DNA from: Takakia lepidozioides
Lineage: Eukaryota > Streptophyta > Takakiopsida > Takakiales > Takakiaceae
Assembly: GCA_030704615.1 (NCBI GenBank)
Contig: CM060731.1
Location: forward strand, 72,892,756 to 72,956,755
Length of the DNA: 64,000 bases
Direction: 5' to 3'
This document shows, piece by piece, positions 45,701-60,989 of this stretch (positions are counted from its first letter, which is position 1; every line of letters starts with the position of its first letter). Under the pieces are notes generated by a model. It was given only the letters and a program-made list of their open reading frames with translations, was not told the DNA's origin and ran no database searches. The position numbers and the translations under genes are program-made.

Positions 45701-48700
45701 TGATGCGCGCATTTCCTTGTTCGAGAGGGTGGGTGGGCGGATAGGTGAATGCTAAGAGGGTGCAAGGCAATATATGTATATTTATAGGGTTCACAATGAA
45801 GGTGAAGGTAATTCAGCATGCTCAGTAGGCTGTCCTGGTGGTGTGGTACAAAAAGGAAAATGGTTTCATGTGGCTACATGTTTTGGCATTCAGTCGTTGA
45901 AGATTTATGGGGTGTGTGTTCCTGGAATTGTAAATTTTAATCATGAAGAGCATATAGACGCATCTATATGGAAAGTTCATGTTTTTGGATGGAGTATGTG
46001 GCGTTATGTGTGGTGTTTTCACACGCAGGTTGGGGCTGGACAAATAGGCTGGGGTATAAATGGGGGAGAATTTGGTTTTGCATGAGGGAGTGGCTTCTGC
46101 GAGTAGGTATTATTATGCATCTTTGTTGCATGTGTAGTTTGGGTGTAGCACTTGTAACTTTTGCTTCTGGTTTTAGGTAATTGTGCAGCAAATGCAGATA
46201 TAGATGGCAGGGGGTAGTTCTGTTTGTGAGGGTGTTTTCCATGTTCTGAGGGCAGTTGTGGCACTTTCTGTGTGATTTGGGCTCTGGCCAAATAGCAGGG
46301 GACTCTTGGGTATTTGTAACATGTGCTGGTTGGACTATTTCTGACATGCTTGGACTGTAGTAGGGTGACACGTAAATATTTACCCTCTGATTTTGTTGGT
46401 TTGAATGTGGAGTTAGCACTTTATATGTTTGGCAGCTTTTAGAAGGGGAGCTTGCAATGTATAGACTGTGGGTTGTGTGGGCATTTAGTGCTGGCTCATG
46501 TGGGCGGTTTTCTTGGTGTTCCATGGAAATTTCATGCTTCAACCTAATTGCAACAGGTGGGCCTACGTTGTTTCGCAGTTCTGGATAGCAGTGAGAATTT
46601 GCCACATTCCAGGAAGGCACCCACTATGTGTTGGATGACGTTTGTAATTGGTACTCAGTCTGCCTCAATCGCGCAATTTGCAGGGGCCATTTAATGAGGG
46701 CTAAGGTGTGTCTTGTTGTAATTGGTATGTGGTTATAGGGCACTATGGACTCCTTAAAGCGGTTATATAACCGCATGTGTATAGGTTGAGCGGAGTGTGT
46801 GGTTCTTAGAAGGGTTACAATGTTACTTGCTTGCGTGTTTTGGGTTTTAAACAGATTGCTGAATGTGGCGTTTGGCCGCAGGTCCTTCAGTGCTACATCT
46901 GCATACAGTGGCTCCCACTTATATAGGTGGGGTTGTGTATAGTTGGCCAGGTGTTCATAGTAATTTTTTGTTTGTGTAGCATTTGGGGGGTAAGGTGGTG
47001 TGTGTAGGGTAGGGGAGGTGGTCAAGCATCGAGGGAGCCAGTGTTGGGGGTAGTTGTTGCAGCTAGTTGATCTTTCTTAAAAAAATTCAGAGGTCCGTGA
47101 ATGTATATAGTCTGTTTTATGGGGAGAAAGCTTTGGCATTGAAGTAACCAGCATGTATAGTGATAGGAAGACCTTGGAGCAATCGGTGTTATTACATCAT
47201 GATGTAGTAGTAGACAAGTAAAATTCAGCAGGTGATCAGCAGGCTGGTTGTTGTGGAGCCACCCAGTGAGTGAGGGCAGCCTGAATGTGAGACAGTGGTT
47301 GTAATTGGCCGGAAATATAGTCCTTCCAAATTGCTTGTTAGCGTACTTCAGTGAGGGGATAAGTAGTTGGTATATTGTGTGAACAATTTGCAGCTTACAG
47401 TTTTGATTTCCGAGTTGTAGTATGGGTATAGGAGTTAGGGACAGAACATGGTGTAGTGGAATCATAGGGGAGTGGTAGGGATTGTTTTGGTGTGCGAGGC
47501 GGTAGTCATTGCAAGTATATTGTGGATTGGGAAATTGGGTATCGGTTACTATATTAAAAAGTCCTTGTTGGTGGCAACAAGAAGTGGGTACAGGTTCATA
47601 GTGGCACACAGGATGAAGAGCAGCAGCAGGGGAGGGCAACATCAATTTGGGATCGTACTGACGTAGCAAGAGTAATCGGTTAGGGCTATCCAATCGTCCA
47701 ATATGACAGCATGATGACTGCAGTGGGGTGTTATAGGTTGCCTTTGGCTTTTGTTGGTATTGATGCTAATATGGTGATTGTAGTCTGCTAGATTTGTAGG
47801 TAGTTGCTTTTGTTCCAATAGTGTAAGTGGGTTAAGATAGATTTTTGCCCATACATGCGTTGTTTGCCCAGTCAGGCTGAAGCATGGGGGGTTGAGTGCA
47901 GGCATGATGGCAAGCGCTTTCGAGAGATTGCATGGTGGGGCGAGGTGTTGATGAGAGCTGGGCACAGTGTATGAATTGAGGGGAAAATATGCTTGACACC
48001 TGAGAGAGTAGTGTTGTGTGGTTGCTGTGTGGCATAACTTAGGGGCCAGCTGAACTAGCAATGCCAATTGTGCAGGATATTTCTCTTTTGTGATAGCATT
48101 GGGTTCTACATTTAGCTGTGCTTATGATGTTTGGCTCAGATTTTGGTTGGCAGGTCTTATTGATTGAGCTCGAGTTTTGGGCACAACATACATAAACATT
48201 ATTTGTATAATGTTGGTGAGAGTGACAGGCCATTGTTCTCCGTGGCACTGGGACATCCTTTCGCCCTTTGTTGCCATCCTTGGATGAAAACGGTTCATTC
48301 CAAAGATCTAATCTCAGAGTTGTAATTCGGAGATGAAATGTCTGCAAAGTTTGCCAAGTATGCTGGGAGGATCGGATGAGGGTACTGCAAGATTTGTTAG
48401 TAGAAGTAGTTTGGCTTGTAATTTTTTACAGTATTATGAGTAGAATTGTCATAGTACTGTAAACATACAGGGTATTCAGGGGGATACCAAGTGTGTAGTA
48501 GGGAATTGTGGCATGCAGTTCTGTAAGTAGTGTTGGTGAGAGAGCATGAATGAACATTCCAAGAGAAAGGGTGCATAGCAGAGTAGTATTTGGTGAAAGA
48601 GAACACTATAGGTATTATATTTACAAGCAACAGATATACAAGGGTGCAAAGCAATCTACTCAAGGAGAACCACTCTTTGTAGAGATATGATCGGAACTCA

Positions 48701-48724
48701 TACTGCTTTCTAGTCATGTCCTGC
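42700..48724 (-). other. A/C-rich region upstream of the LINE endonuclease
   Basis: Six kilobases strongly biased to A and C on the minus strand. Minus-strand open frames of up to 267 codons (43,480-42,677) are long because of the bias and encode Thr/His/Asn/Pro/Tyr-rich sequence without recognisable domains. The bias is shared by the LINE endonuclease and RNase H pieces, so this may be LINE 5' sequence. Local similarity between patches (for example ITTRHTLALIKWP and ITTSHTLILIKQT) hints at old internal duplication. No known gene is supported. Confidence 0.4.
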
Positions 48725-50180
48725 CTATTTTTTGGAGGAGCTGGCTGACTGATCAAAATCTGGTCCTAGATATTGTGGGTGTCCCGTTGTAATCGCGCTA
48801 GTCATTGGGCCAAGGATTGCCGCCTTGCTGCGGGTCTGTCGGGTAAATTTGCCAGTGGGGGCTGTCTTGTACTGAAAGAGGGCCTGCGATTCTTTGTGCT
48901 CCAATGCCAACTGAGTGTTGGGATTTCCAGTCACTTGTAGCTTGGTAAGAGCAAAGGCAGGCAGCTTGATCATGAGTGTATTAAACTGGGCTTGGTAAGA
49001 GGCCATGTTCTGAGCGAGTTCATCCGAGACAGTGGATTTCAGCGATTCCATGTATTTCTTAGTTTGAGAGTCTAGACCCAGTGTCACCGTGGTTTTGAAG
49101 TCAACAATCTCACGTATATTTTCTGTGTGCTGTGCGGTCACTATGGATAGTAGTTCCTGTTTGAGACCCGCCGTGCCAGGTGCTACTTGCACTTGTATGG
49201 ATTCCACCGTGTTTGCAAGCGCCTTATTGATGTCCGTTATCTTCAACCGTTTGAGCGTTTCCGGGTCCACCGGGGTTACGCCGTTGAGGCTTCGGGGATG
49301 TGCTGTGATATTGATTGGTCCACCCATCAGGAAGATGTCCGTTTTGTTCTCCCACATGTTGTAGAAGGTAGCATTCTTACACGTAATGTAGATCGTGCCT
49401 CCATGGAGAATTCGTTTATTTGGTGGAGTATGGAGGAAGAAGATGCTTGCAACATTCTCTCGTCCGAACAACTGCAAGACAACATTGCAAATGACTCCTT
49501 GTGACGTGACAGCTCGGAGATTTTTAATGACAACTGTGAGCGCCTCTCTGTCAGCTTTGACAGCTTCAGGCGGAATGTCCTTTTCCGCTTGTGGTCTGAT
49601 TGTGTTCAGCTACCTTTAATATCTCATTCTCATGACGCATGCCTTGAATGAGGGCGAGTGCCCTAGTTGCCTCTGTTGCAGTGTATAGGAACCCAAAGCG
49701 AGATTCAACGCCAGGCTTGCCAACATATAAAATTTCGAGATCTAGTCCCGCATTGTAGCCTTCGTATATGACATTGGCAGTAACTTGAGTTCCCTGGACG
49801 CCTATCATGGTGGAGCCTTTGACATGAAGCGAGAGGCGGTCTCCACTGCTTTCTGTTTCGAAACTTTTTCCTACCTTTCCTTGGATGCTATTGCCCCAGA
49901 CATTTTGAGTACAAACGCGCGGTTTCCAAGCAAGAGGTCGATGCCATCCTTCTCAGGGTGCTTTAAACAGATTTTGATCAATCCTGACCATACCGTGGGA
50001 TCTTGCCTGTGTCCAAATACTGAGATGGGGCGGAGCACTTCAGCGCCAAGAGGGATATTCATGTGTGCAAGGCAAGCCTGCGTCAGTTTCGTAATTTCCG
50101 AGCATTTCATTGCAGCTCCTTGTCTCAAAACGGATCAGGATCTGGTATCCCACCGATAGCCCTATGGAGGTGTGTATCTC
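48725..50180 (-). pseudogene. unrecognised ORF1-like protein with coiled coil
   Basis: Minus-strand frames run from about 50,180 to 48,725 with frameshifts near 50,130, 49,870 and 49,560. Segments include LRPISVFGHRQDPTVWSGLI, DLLLGNRAFVLKM, LDLEILYVGKPGVESRFGF and QLFGRENVASIFFLHTPPN, then a probable coiled coil (ESLKSTVSDELAQNMASYQA) and a basic tail. Composition is balanced, unlike the flanking A/C-rich sequence, so this looks like real former coding sequence. The fold-plus-coiled-coil layout resembles LINE ORF1 proteins, but no family is recognised. It is upstream of, and on the same strand as, the LINE endonuclease. Confidence 0.45.
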
Positions 50181-52021
50181 GGTTCCCTTAGGTATCTGCG
50201 TTAGATGTAGGAATTGACCTGCTTTGTTGTGCGGGCGTTGGGTAGGATATAATATCTGAGGAATCAGTGGAAACGCCTTGGGGCATTCAAGTAGTTCTGC
50301 ACACTCCTCGGGTGATAGTCCAAGTTAAAGCAATTCTTTAGGTGATCTGTATTCTTGTATGATTGGAGCATCGTAGACCTTAGCGATGCTCTCCACCGTG
50401 GCGAATCCAAGCCATAGTTGGAACGTGAATTCCATTTGGTTGTGCTGAGGTTCCTCAGAGCTGCGACCTCATTTGCTGTTAGATGGTTGTTCCGAATGAG
50501 AGCTATTTGGGGTGCTGGCTGTGCGCTTGGCCGACTGAGATTGTGCTGTATCCTTGGGGAGTGAGTCACCGAGTAGGAGTGCATCCATGTTGTTCTTGAA
50601 CGTCGAGGAGTGCGACTGCGACATTGTCTAATCGTTTGCAAAGCTCGGCCTTGGAGTGATTGGTTCAAGCATGATTTTTGAGTTGCTGGTGTTGAGTGGC
50701 ATGTAGTAATTTTTGGAGTTGCAATATAGAGGGGGCGACTGATTGTAAATTATCCAAATGAGTTGCCTTTGGTGACGTGTGTAGGGCACGTGTGATTTTG
50801 TTGGATGAGCTGGAGCTCTTGTATCGAATGCTGGGATAATGACTTTGGCTGCGGCTAGTTTTAATGGAGTATCAATTAATGTGCATTGATGTTTATGATA
50901 AGACAGAGAAGGTGGATGGATATGGCGCTTGTAGATATTTTTTTGGGAGAGGGTTGCCGTCATTTTAGTCTTTAGGGTACTTAATGCTTGGGTTAGATTT
51001 TTGTGCCATTGGGCAAAAAAAGCGGCAATAGGTGAGGTTTAAATGCCTGTGCATACTAAAGTGAGGTATACAGTGAGGTATATAGGAGTAGGGTTGGTGA
51101 TTTAGGTGTGTAGTTAGTTCCAATGCTAGTAGCAATGAGCAGCTAGTAGCATTTGGTATTTATTGCAGAGATGGCGCTCATACAAGAGTGGCATGTAGCT
51201 GAAACAGCTATACACTGTCCGTTATATTCAGTTGGTTGTATATTCTCCGCTAAGAATTTGAGTGGGCACACAATGTACCTATGTTGCTCACTAGGCCATT
51301 GTTTAAGGACATGTGTTGTTGAATTATTCCTAATGTGATCGACAGGGAGTAGCAGTATTATGTTGGTTTGACTTGTGGCATGGTCATGGTGTAAAGGAGA
51401 TCGATTTAGCTGTGAAGGGATTGGGGGAGCTGGCTGGTGGGTTGTCATCCAAGGCAGGTAGTGAGGGTTTTTGATATACTGATTTAGGTTCCTGAGCATG
51501 TTAGTGGAATACTGGTTGAAATTTAAATGAAGGAGTTGGGTATGGGCTGTTATTTCAGTGTTGTGTGTAGGTTGTACATTTGTTACAAAGCTTGGGAGTT
51601 TAGATGAGTTTGTGGCCACCTTGTGGCTCTGGAGTGAGTAAATAATTTGGCTATATGTTTTAAGGAGGTGGTGGATGCTTCTTGGCAGTAATGGAGAGAG
51701 GTGTTTAAAATTATGTGAGGGTTTTAGAGATGGAATATAGCTTTGGTTTGCTTGAGAAAAACAGGTGAGAATTGGCAAGGTTAAATCATGGGGGTGTTGT
51801 AAGAGTGTGGCCACTCTGTGGCTCTTGTAAGGGGCGCTTTTGTGTGAGAGGATAGCGTCAGACCTGTGTTTTCTGCAAATGGGGTTGGGGTAATTTGGAT
51901 TATGGCCATCTTGTAGCTTTTGAAGGGGATATATGTGCGTAAAAGGTGCCATTAATATTGGATAATATCGTGTTTGCTTATATCGATTGGGGTTAGTAGA
52001 ACTTGGATTGATTGCAAGAAA
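50181..52021 (-). other. A/C-rich spacer
   Basis: A 1.8-kb stretch with the same minus-strand A/C bias as 42.7-48.7 kb, separating two balanced coding-like regions. It could be an intron of a transcript from 53.8 to 48.7 kb or a degenerate segment. No gene is supported. Confidence 0.4.
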
Positions 52022-53767
52022 TCAAAAGCAAGGCTGACTACACAGGCAATATGCAACAATAGAATTATAGAGAAGGGGGGACAACATTAAGATGTAGCGA
52101 ATAATGCAAGGGGGTTTGGTGGGTAGTGGGAGTACCTCTGGGAAATGATCAGAGGAAGGCAACACGTTGGTGTTGCCAAACCAGGCAGGAAGGAGGTGCA
52201 CCTCCGAAGTTACTCCACACCAACCTCCCGCAGGGCATTCCAGACTCAAGGGCAGCTGAAAGTCACCGCCAGTCCAACAAAGAGTCTTCGTCACAGAGAT
52301 TGTCCACCATCCCCAACCTGGAGGGTTGCAAAATGGCCAATTTGGAAGCAAGCGACATCCGCCAGGGTCCCAACAGCCAAGTGTAAAGTACAGTAGATGA
52401 CTGGAGGCAGGAGGATCAGGTCCAGTCATGAGATGGGCAGTCAATGAGCCATCATGTAAGGCTGCAGATTTTAGATGGAAAAGATCCCACCTGTAGTTCA
52501 AAGTTGTAGGATTATATTGCCTCCTGGCGTTGTCCGCGTCGTAATTCGGCAGATAGGGACCATGTGGGATTATCTCCAGCAAAGAGTTTCGGGGATCTCC
52601 ATTCCTGTAGGTATGTAACCTTGATGAGCTCGTGTGTTTCGCTAGTGTAGGCAGATGCAGCAAGCATGTGCCAGACTCTGGGTTCTTTAATCCAAAAATC
52701 CACGAATGTGGGGTGTGTACCCCATTCACGAACCAGGATAGCGCCAGTAGCCATGCCATCCAGCCAAGTACTTGTCTGAAGTCTGTAAACTTTCTCATCT
52801 TCAAATTGTATTCCAGTGTGGATGGTCGTGCCTGTCCAAAACGTAGGAATCGCAACAAAAAGGTGCCTTGGCCATGTATAAAGACATCAATCCATAATTT
52901 GTTGATCTTGATATGTGGACCAGTGTGGGTAAGAGCACCGTCCTGTTCCCCAAAGCAGAGTTCTTGCAATAGTCCAAGTTGTCGCCAATAGAGGGAATCA
53001 CCTATGAGCAGTGCCCACTTGATTTCTGCTAGTGGCAGCTGTATATGAAGACGTTTGTCAACAATCTTTGTAACAGTAGCTAGCGGTGAAGTTACTGTTA
53101 GGCCACCTGTTCGCACAGTTTGAGCATTAGATGTTAATATTCTAAATAGGGCGTCAATCGAGGCATCCACGACAACCTCAAAACGATCATACCACAAACT
53201 GTCTAACGCTGTAAGCTCCACATCACAGCCAAGTGTAGGCTGTGTGGGCTGAATTATGCTCGCTTGGCCAGATTAAGCACTTCCGTGAAACTCTTCTTGA
53301 GGTTGAGACTATTCGCCCAGGTGGTAATCTTCAAGTTGAAAGTAGTGCGTAGTGTATAATCCTTACTTTTCTGGAAGACCGCTAGGAATAGTACCTGATG
53401 TTTCTGCGTTTCGAGAAGAGGAGGGCGATCTCCAACCTGGCTCAGACTCTGGGGCGTTTTCTGCACAAAATTCTTGGAATTCTTCTTCTTCCTCTGTTAG
53501 ATAGCCCGTAGGATATTCTGCATTTCTGCTTGTTTCAGCCTCACACAAAAGGTAGTCATTGTTTGGTCGATTGTTTTCTGAATGTGCCTTGATTTGCTGG
53601 GGAATCGTTATAAGCACCTGCCGCTCGTCACAAGGCTGCACGACAAGCCGTGGAAGTTGGGGCTCCGCCCTGATGTATGCGTCAGATGTGTTGAAGTGGG
53701 GATGCTGCGAGTTGTCAATAGCAGTTGTGGAATCGTTGTCAAAATCGATGGAGATTCTAAGCGCCAT
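52022..53767 (-). pseudogene. unrecognised ORFs, upstream part of the same unit
   Basis: An open frame from ATG 53,767 (MALRISIDFDNDSTTAID, acidic, 134 codons) is followed after frame changes by DYTLRTTFNLKITTWANSL and by a 399-codon frame (53,221-52,022). The latter has TALDSLWYDRFEVVVDASI, HIKINKLWIDVFIHGQGTF and FRQVLGWMAWLLALSWFVNG. The tryptophan-rich, well mixed sequence looks genuinely coding, with a possible donor near 52,135. It shows no family I can name. Together with 48.7-50.2 kb it may be the ORF1 region of the LINE or of a separate mobile element. Confidence 0.4.
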
Positions 53768-54512
53768 GGTGTACTTGCTGAAGAAAACTATGTGGGCTAG
53801 TGATAAGCAAGGCGTTCCTATCCGTCCTGGGGATTAGAGAGATGATATCAAACAGGACAGCACTTCGAGAAAGGCAGCTCGAGCTGCCATAGCTAAGTAA
53901 AAATTTAATAGCGGTGGCTTAGTATAGCAGATATGCTAAAAATGATCATCAGAATACTCATGGAAGCCAAATTTAAAGTGGAAACCTAAAAAATGGAAGT
54001 TAGCTTAGAGAAAACATATTGGAATGCGGCTAAGTCATTTCGATTGGAGATGTGCGCGAAGTTAGCGGAGCATTCGGTCCACCGCTAGCGTAAAATCGAG
54101 TTTATGCCTATAATCGATTCAGTGCCTCCTGGGTTCTGTGGCGCGGCAGCCCGACACGCGCACACCCTTGTCCATGAATCGCCCACGCCATCCCCGCGTA
54201 CCTCGCCTCCCATTGGCCGGAAGTGGCGAGATCTCCGCCAAGATGCTGACAGGCCCGCGCTTGGTCACGTTGACTTGGATTCAGGGATGTATTCTGTGCA
54301 CAAAATACAGGGCTCGGGTTCAATGCAGGGAACAATATTCAGTGCACGCTTTTCATGGGATATAGGGTTCAGTAGGCTTTTCCCGTTCCCTATGAGCCCT
54401 AATTAATTCCTGGACCACTCTCTAATTCTCACACCCTCTTTCAAACCTGGGCCTTACCTATTCACCTCTTTGCCTCTATTATCACACCTATCACACCATC
54501 CACTGGGGTCCA

Positions 54513-54797
54513 TTAAAAGCAGGTGTGGCAGATTCTGCCACTTTTTCGGCCTAATTCTCAGGCCGAATCGGCCACCCAGGGCAGAATCGGCAGAGATGGC
54601 CGATTACGCTAAGCAGACGGCAGACCTACCACCGACCGAGGCCCATGTCTTTAGCCACCGACCTATACGAATATCTTTTTGGCTCGCCCCGTTTATATCC
54701 TCCCCGGGGCTCTGAATCTGGGCAATCGATATGGGATAATTGAACCTCAATCATATAGCGCCACGTAGCGGCGAGAATCCGCTACACCTGCTTTTAA
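54513..54797. mobile_element. MITE, 285 bp
   Basis: Terminal inverted repeats TTAAAAGCAGGTGT (14 bp perfect, continuing as GGCAGATTCT versus AGCGGATTCT) at 54,513 and 54,797. If the outer TTAA or TTA is the duplicated target, it would fit piggyBac-like or Harbinger-like insertion. No coding capacity. The interior is rich in CGGCC/GGCCG words and small hairpins. Confidence 0.7.
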
Positions 54798-54924
54798 CGC
54801 CTGTGAACGGGCCGCGTTGGCCGAGTCTGCCCTGTGCGCGGCCATAGGGCTCGCCCAAAGGCCGCTTACAGGGCAGAATCGGCCAAACACGGCCCGTTCT
54901 CTAGTACGAAAAATATTCCCTCCA

Positions 54925-55080
54925 AAGCTTCTCCTCATCTCTGTTTTCTGCTGTTGGATAATTTTCTGTTGCCGCACTCATAGTAACAGGTCAAAATTAC
55001 TTCAAAGCAACGTAGATCCAAGGTAACTTGCAGCACTCGACCTTGAAAATTAGGGGTGACAATGAGCGAACTTATGCTGC
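54925..55080. repeat. dispersed repeat shared with the CACTA interior
   Basis: About 155 bp (AGCTTCTCCTCATCTCTGTT onwards) similar to 38,277-38,430. It lies about 1 kb upstream of the aldo-keto reductase gene. Confidence 0.7.
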
Positions 55081-56027
55081 ACAGCTTATGCACGACAAAG
55101 CTGCCCCTCTAGTCCAGTATGTGAGTCGTACTCACTTTCATCTGCAAGCTTCGGAGAAGCTCCACCATCAACACCAATATCAGAACCACACTCTGACATC
55201 TTTCCACCATCACCAGACTGTTCTCGATCTTGTGGCATCGCAGTTAATTTTTCTTTCACCCAAGGAGGATTCAACCGACCCTCCATCCAGAAGCCCTTTT
55301 GTGTGCGCCGCTTATGTCTGTAGTCTGGAGAATTTGGAGTGTTTTGTGGTAACCACCGGGGAGCAGCTGAACAGTCACAATCTCAACCCTCCTAAGTGTC
55401 TTGCAAACTCCAGGCGAAGACCTTGTGCATGCTACTTCCATTCTCCTACACAAGTCATGCCCATTGGGCTATTCGTCCTCATGTCTGGCACATTTATTCA
55501 TCTCGTGATACAACCCAGCGAAACGCACTGAAAGGATCTTTAGAGGAAACGCATAGGAGGAACCAAAGAGAAAGCGGAGCCTGAACGCAGGAAGAAGGGA
55601 CAAACGGACAGAGAATGGAGGTATGTAGTTTGCTCCTATGTTAATGAGACGGTGGGCCCCATCACCCGACCAGCCTCATTACGATTCGGCCACACAAAAT
55701 TCAGAGCCCAACCAACACTTGAGAAAACCACAGTGCAGGAGCGAAGAAACTGCTGCGGAAGATGCCCTCCTCTGAGGCGCTGATGTGCATCTAAGAATGC
55801 GCCAAACTTCTGTGATGTAAAAGGACGTAAGAGGACGACATAAACCAGCTTCATGACAGTACATAAAAGGTGAGGCACACCTCCTCACTCCCAGCAAATT
55901 GAGAAGACGACTCTACATCTGAATCACAGATCTAGTGCAGAAATTTGCGAACACTTCTTGACACTGCCTGGGGGACGGAGGTGAGTTTCGACCGATCCAC
56001 CTGAGTTTGAAAGTTTGAGCTTGTATC
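55081..56027. other. upstream region of the aldo-keto reductase gene
   Basis: No gene is supported. The promoter and 5' leader of the reductase should lie in the last few hundred bases, but no TATA box or specific element is convincing. Confidence 0.4.
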
Positions 56028-58318
<2,291 letters not shown>

Positions 58319-60677
58319 GCAAGCTTTTGGGAGCCTGGCAATGCGCATACCTACTTGGACGACCACATTTAAAAAACTAAGAATAAAAATGAAGATAAAA
58401 GGGGAGGAAGCCCTGTAGCTCACAATCAGTCAACAGTTTTGCTCCCTCGGGCTTGCGAAAACTTCATCTCTCTATGTACGAATACAGGTCCCATGTCATT
58501 GCACAGTTTTGGGTGGACTTCAGCTACTGGAACATCGTCTTGTGAGGAGCTTGCCCAGGGACTGGGGGCATGGCCTGCACCACTTTTTTCATCTAGAATA
58601 CTGCAGGCTGTGCATGACTTGTGTTTATCTCCGCCAACAGCCATCGGAAATACAAATCTTCTGGGCGAGGGGTATCAGTGTCAGCCAAACCTTGCAGAGC
58701 TGCAAAAGAGATGATAGAGTTCGTCTCTTGTACACAATGCTTGCTTGGGCAAGCCTCCTTGGGGGCAAGCATGCCAGCACCTTTTCAGATATATATACAC
58801 AGGCACCAACGCCCGGCCTTTGGGTATGTACTACCGACGGTGTGATCATTAGTGCCTCAAAGTGTAGTATTGCTCGTCTTCTTCTGCTTGATAGCTCTAG
58901 ATAACCCCACAAGTGACATCGGAGTCAGGCTCTAAAGGATCAAACCTGCGTAACTGGAAACGCAAGGGTGACAGTTCTGGAAATTTGAGTGAGACAAAGT
59001 CTTTAGTACGAGTGTTGGGGTAGGAGATATTGCCTTGTAGGCTTGTGCCCCGCACAAAAGGACGGGGAGGCAGAGAAGAATGAAGAAATTCTTGACCTAC
59101 GGAAGGCCCAAATTAAGAGAGACAGACACCATGGGGTGCCATAGTCTTTTCCCTAAAAAAAAACAAAAGAAGGTTGACACAAGCACCACATCAGGGAAGC
59201 AATCTGGTGAACCATAGATTTTTGACAGACGGTTCAGTTCTTCCCTGCTGTACTAGTGCCTCTCAACTTCCTACTCTAAGTACAGAGCATTCAGATCTGG
59301 ACTAAGTTACGATTGTTGTTTCCAGTACGGCCTCTACGTGCACACTAATTTGGAGACAAGATTATCTGGATTGTTTGAATCTCACCAAATTATTCGTGTC
59401 ACAATGTGGTAACTCCAAGTACCGCTACTGGTACACTCACTCCATTGAAGGAGCATCCATCAAGCCTGTGAATCTTTGACGAGTATGCATATCCTGGTGG
59501 AAACAGACATGCTCAGGTAAGAATACACTGAACAATGTATGAGGTAGATATTGTCTTCAGACTACCCACACATCGGGCAATGACAATCCCTTTTCCTCTC
59601 TGCATCTATTTGGTGTTCAAAGGTAGACTCCCTGCCCTGATTGTAAATTCAGTCTAGTGCCAAGGGTAGAAAGACCCTTCCAGTCACCCTTGAGAGCCTC
59701 GCCCATGTCACAAACTGAGAACAAGTTCAGGGAAGATGTATGTCTAAATTCAATTTCATCAGAACTTCTTTGGGCTTCAGAACATGGCTTTAGACACGAC
59801 AGTCACCAGGTTAGCTCCCTATAGAAGGCTTCTACTGGTCTAATATCCGGGTACCGGAGTTACTAGGAAGATTATAGGATGTAAGCGACCATAAGAAGCC
59901 TGCTTGTGAGTCGAGGAAGAGTCCATTCGAAAATTTCTCTCAAAGTCAGCGAGGTACAGGCAGAATGAGGATTACCACCCTGCAGTTCAATCTGTCTCTA
60001 GGATCCGTTTGGTGCAGCTCAACAGAATCATGTTGAGAATGGCACGCACTTATACTGCATGAAGCTTGAGATATCGATCAACGTTTCAACATATAAAGAG
60101 TGAAACATAGGCAGTGGCGACATAGCAAGCTCGCATAGCTGCAATTTGGTGATGGTGATTCCGGTTCCGCTCACTTGGTGGAACCCTGATTTTCTCATGT
60201 TTCCAGATGATGAGAGGGGGTGTGCTCTGCACAAAATGCGTCCTCTTCTCCAGACAAACAACCACAAAACTCTCATCTATTTGCAGAAGTTGAGGCCTTC
60301 GCTGTAGCTATACTCTGAAAAGTAATCTGATTTGCCCTGCCCATAGAGAGTTCGGAGGTTGCACCATAAGCTACAACACTATTCATCTCTACGCTTAGGA
60401 ACTGCACGCGTTGTGTGTGGGAGTACTCGGAGGGCGTACAGGAGAGCAGCATGAGCCACCATTACACGGATGGACTTCACACATATTCTAGCTGCAGATA
60501 GTCTAGCCCATGGCTCTGGGTTTTGACTGGATACATGTACAAAAGCGGGAGTGATTCAAGCCCTTCAAGATTGGAAGCCAGTATTTGCTGCTCTATACTT
60601 CCCAAGAATATGATCTAGTAATTGGTGGGTACCTGCACAAGAAAACAAGGAAACTCGGTTACATGCTGACTGTCAGT
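58319..60677. other. stretch without supported gene
   Basis: Short frames only. The first part is the 3' flank of the reductase gene. A minus-strand stretch near 60.05-60.30 kb has coding-like composition (VVVCLEKRTHFVQSTPP in one frame) but no family or splice context. Confidence 0.5.
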
Positions 60678-60859
60678 TCAAAAACCATGAATATGCACCG
60701 CGATGTAATCTTCATCCTCACCCGACCGTGGCGAACTTCTACCTACATTCAAAATAGGAAGCATCAAGACCCTTTGCAGATATAAATATGATATGGAACC
60801 AACCAATTTCACGCTTCCTCTTCCCTGCCAGTTCTCTATCTCGACATTGAGGGAGATGT

Positions 60860-60968
60860 GAAGGGTCTCAAAGGTAAGGTGGGCATACTTTGGAGGGTTG
60901 TCATCTGAGAAACAAGGTGGAAGGCACTCCATCACAAAGTCAAAATTTGGCTCAAAGAAAAATGGGAT
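60860..60968 (-). pseudogene. exon fragment of a 2-oxoglutarate/Fe(II) dioxygenase
   Basis: Behind an acceptor TTTGCAG the minus strand encodes IPFFFEPNFDFVMECLPPCF and SDDNPPKYAHLTFE. This matches the segment just after the catalytic core in plant 2OG oxygenases, which reads as a variant of IPFFFEPNFD...CLP..ENPPKYPP. The preceding core exons (HxD...H, RxS) were not found in the window and the usual SGEHL continuation is missing, so it is an isolated or decayed exon. Confidence 0.5.
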
Positions 60969-60989
60969 CTGCAAACCCATACAGAAAGT

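Noticed and set aside
42357-48756. Many long minus-strand frames as separate genes
   Set aside because: They follow from the strong A/C bias of that strand and encode low-complexity Thr/His/Asn/Pro-rich sequence with no motifs.
6805-53767. Integrated giant-virus DNA as source of ParB and methyltransferase
   Set aside because: Genes are intron-rich, paired with a transposase, bounded by transposon ends with a 9-bp duplication, and no viral core gene is present.
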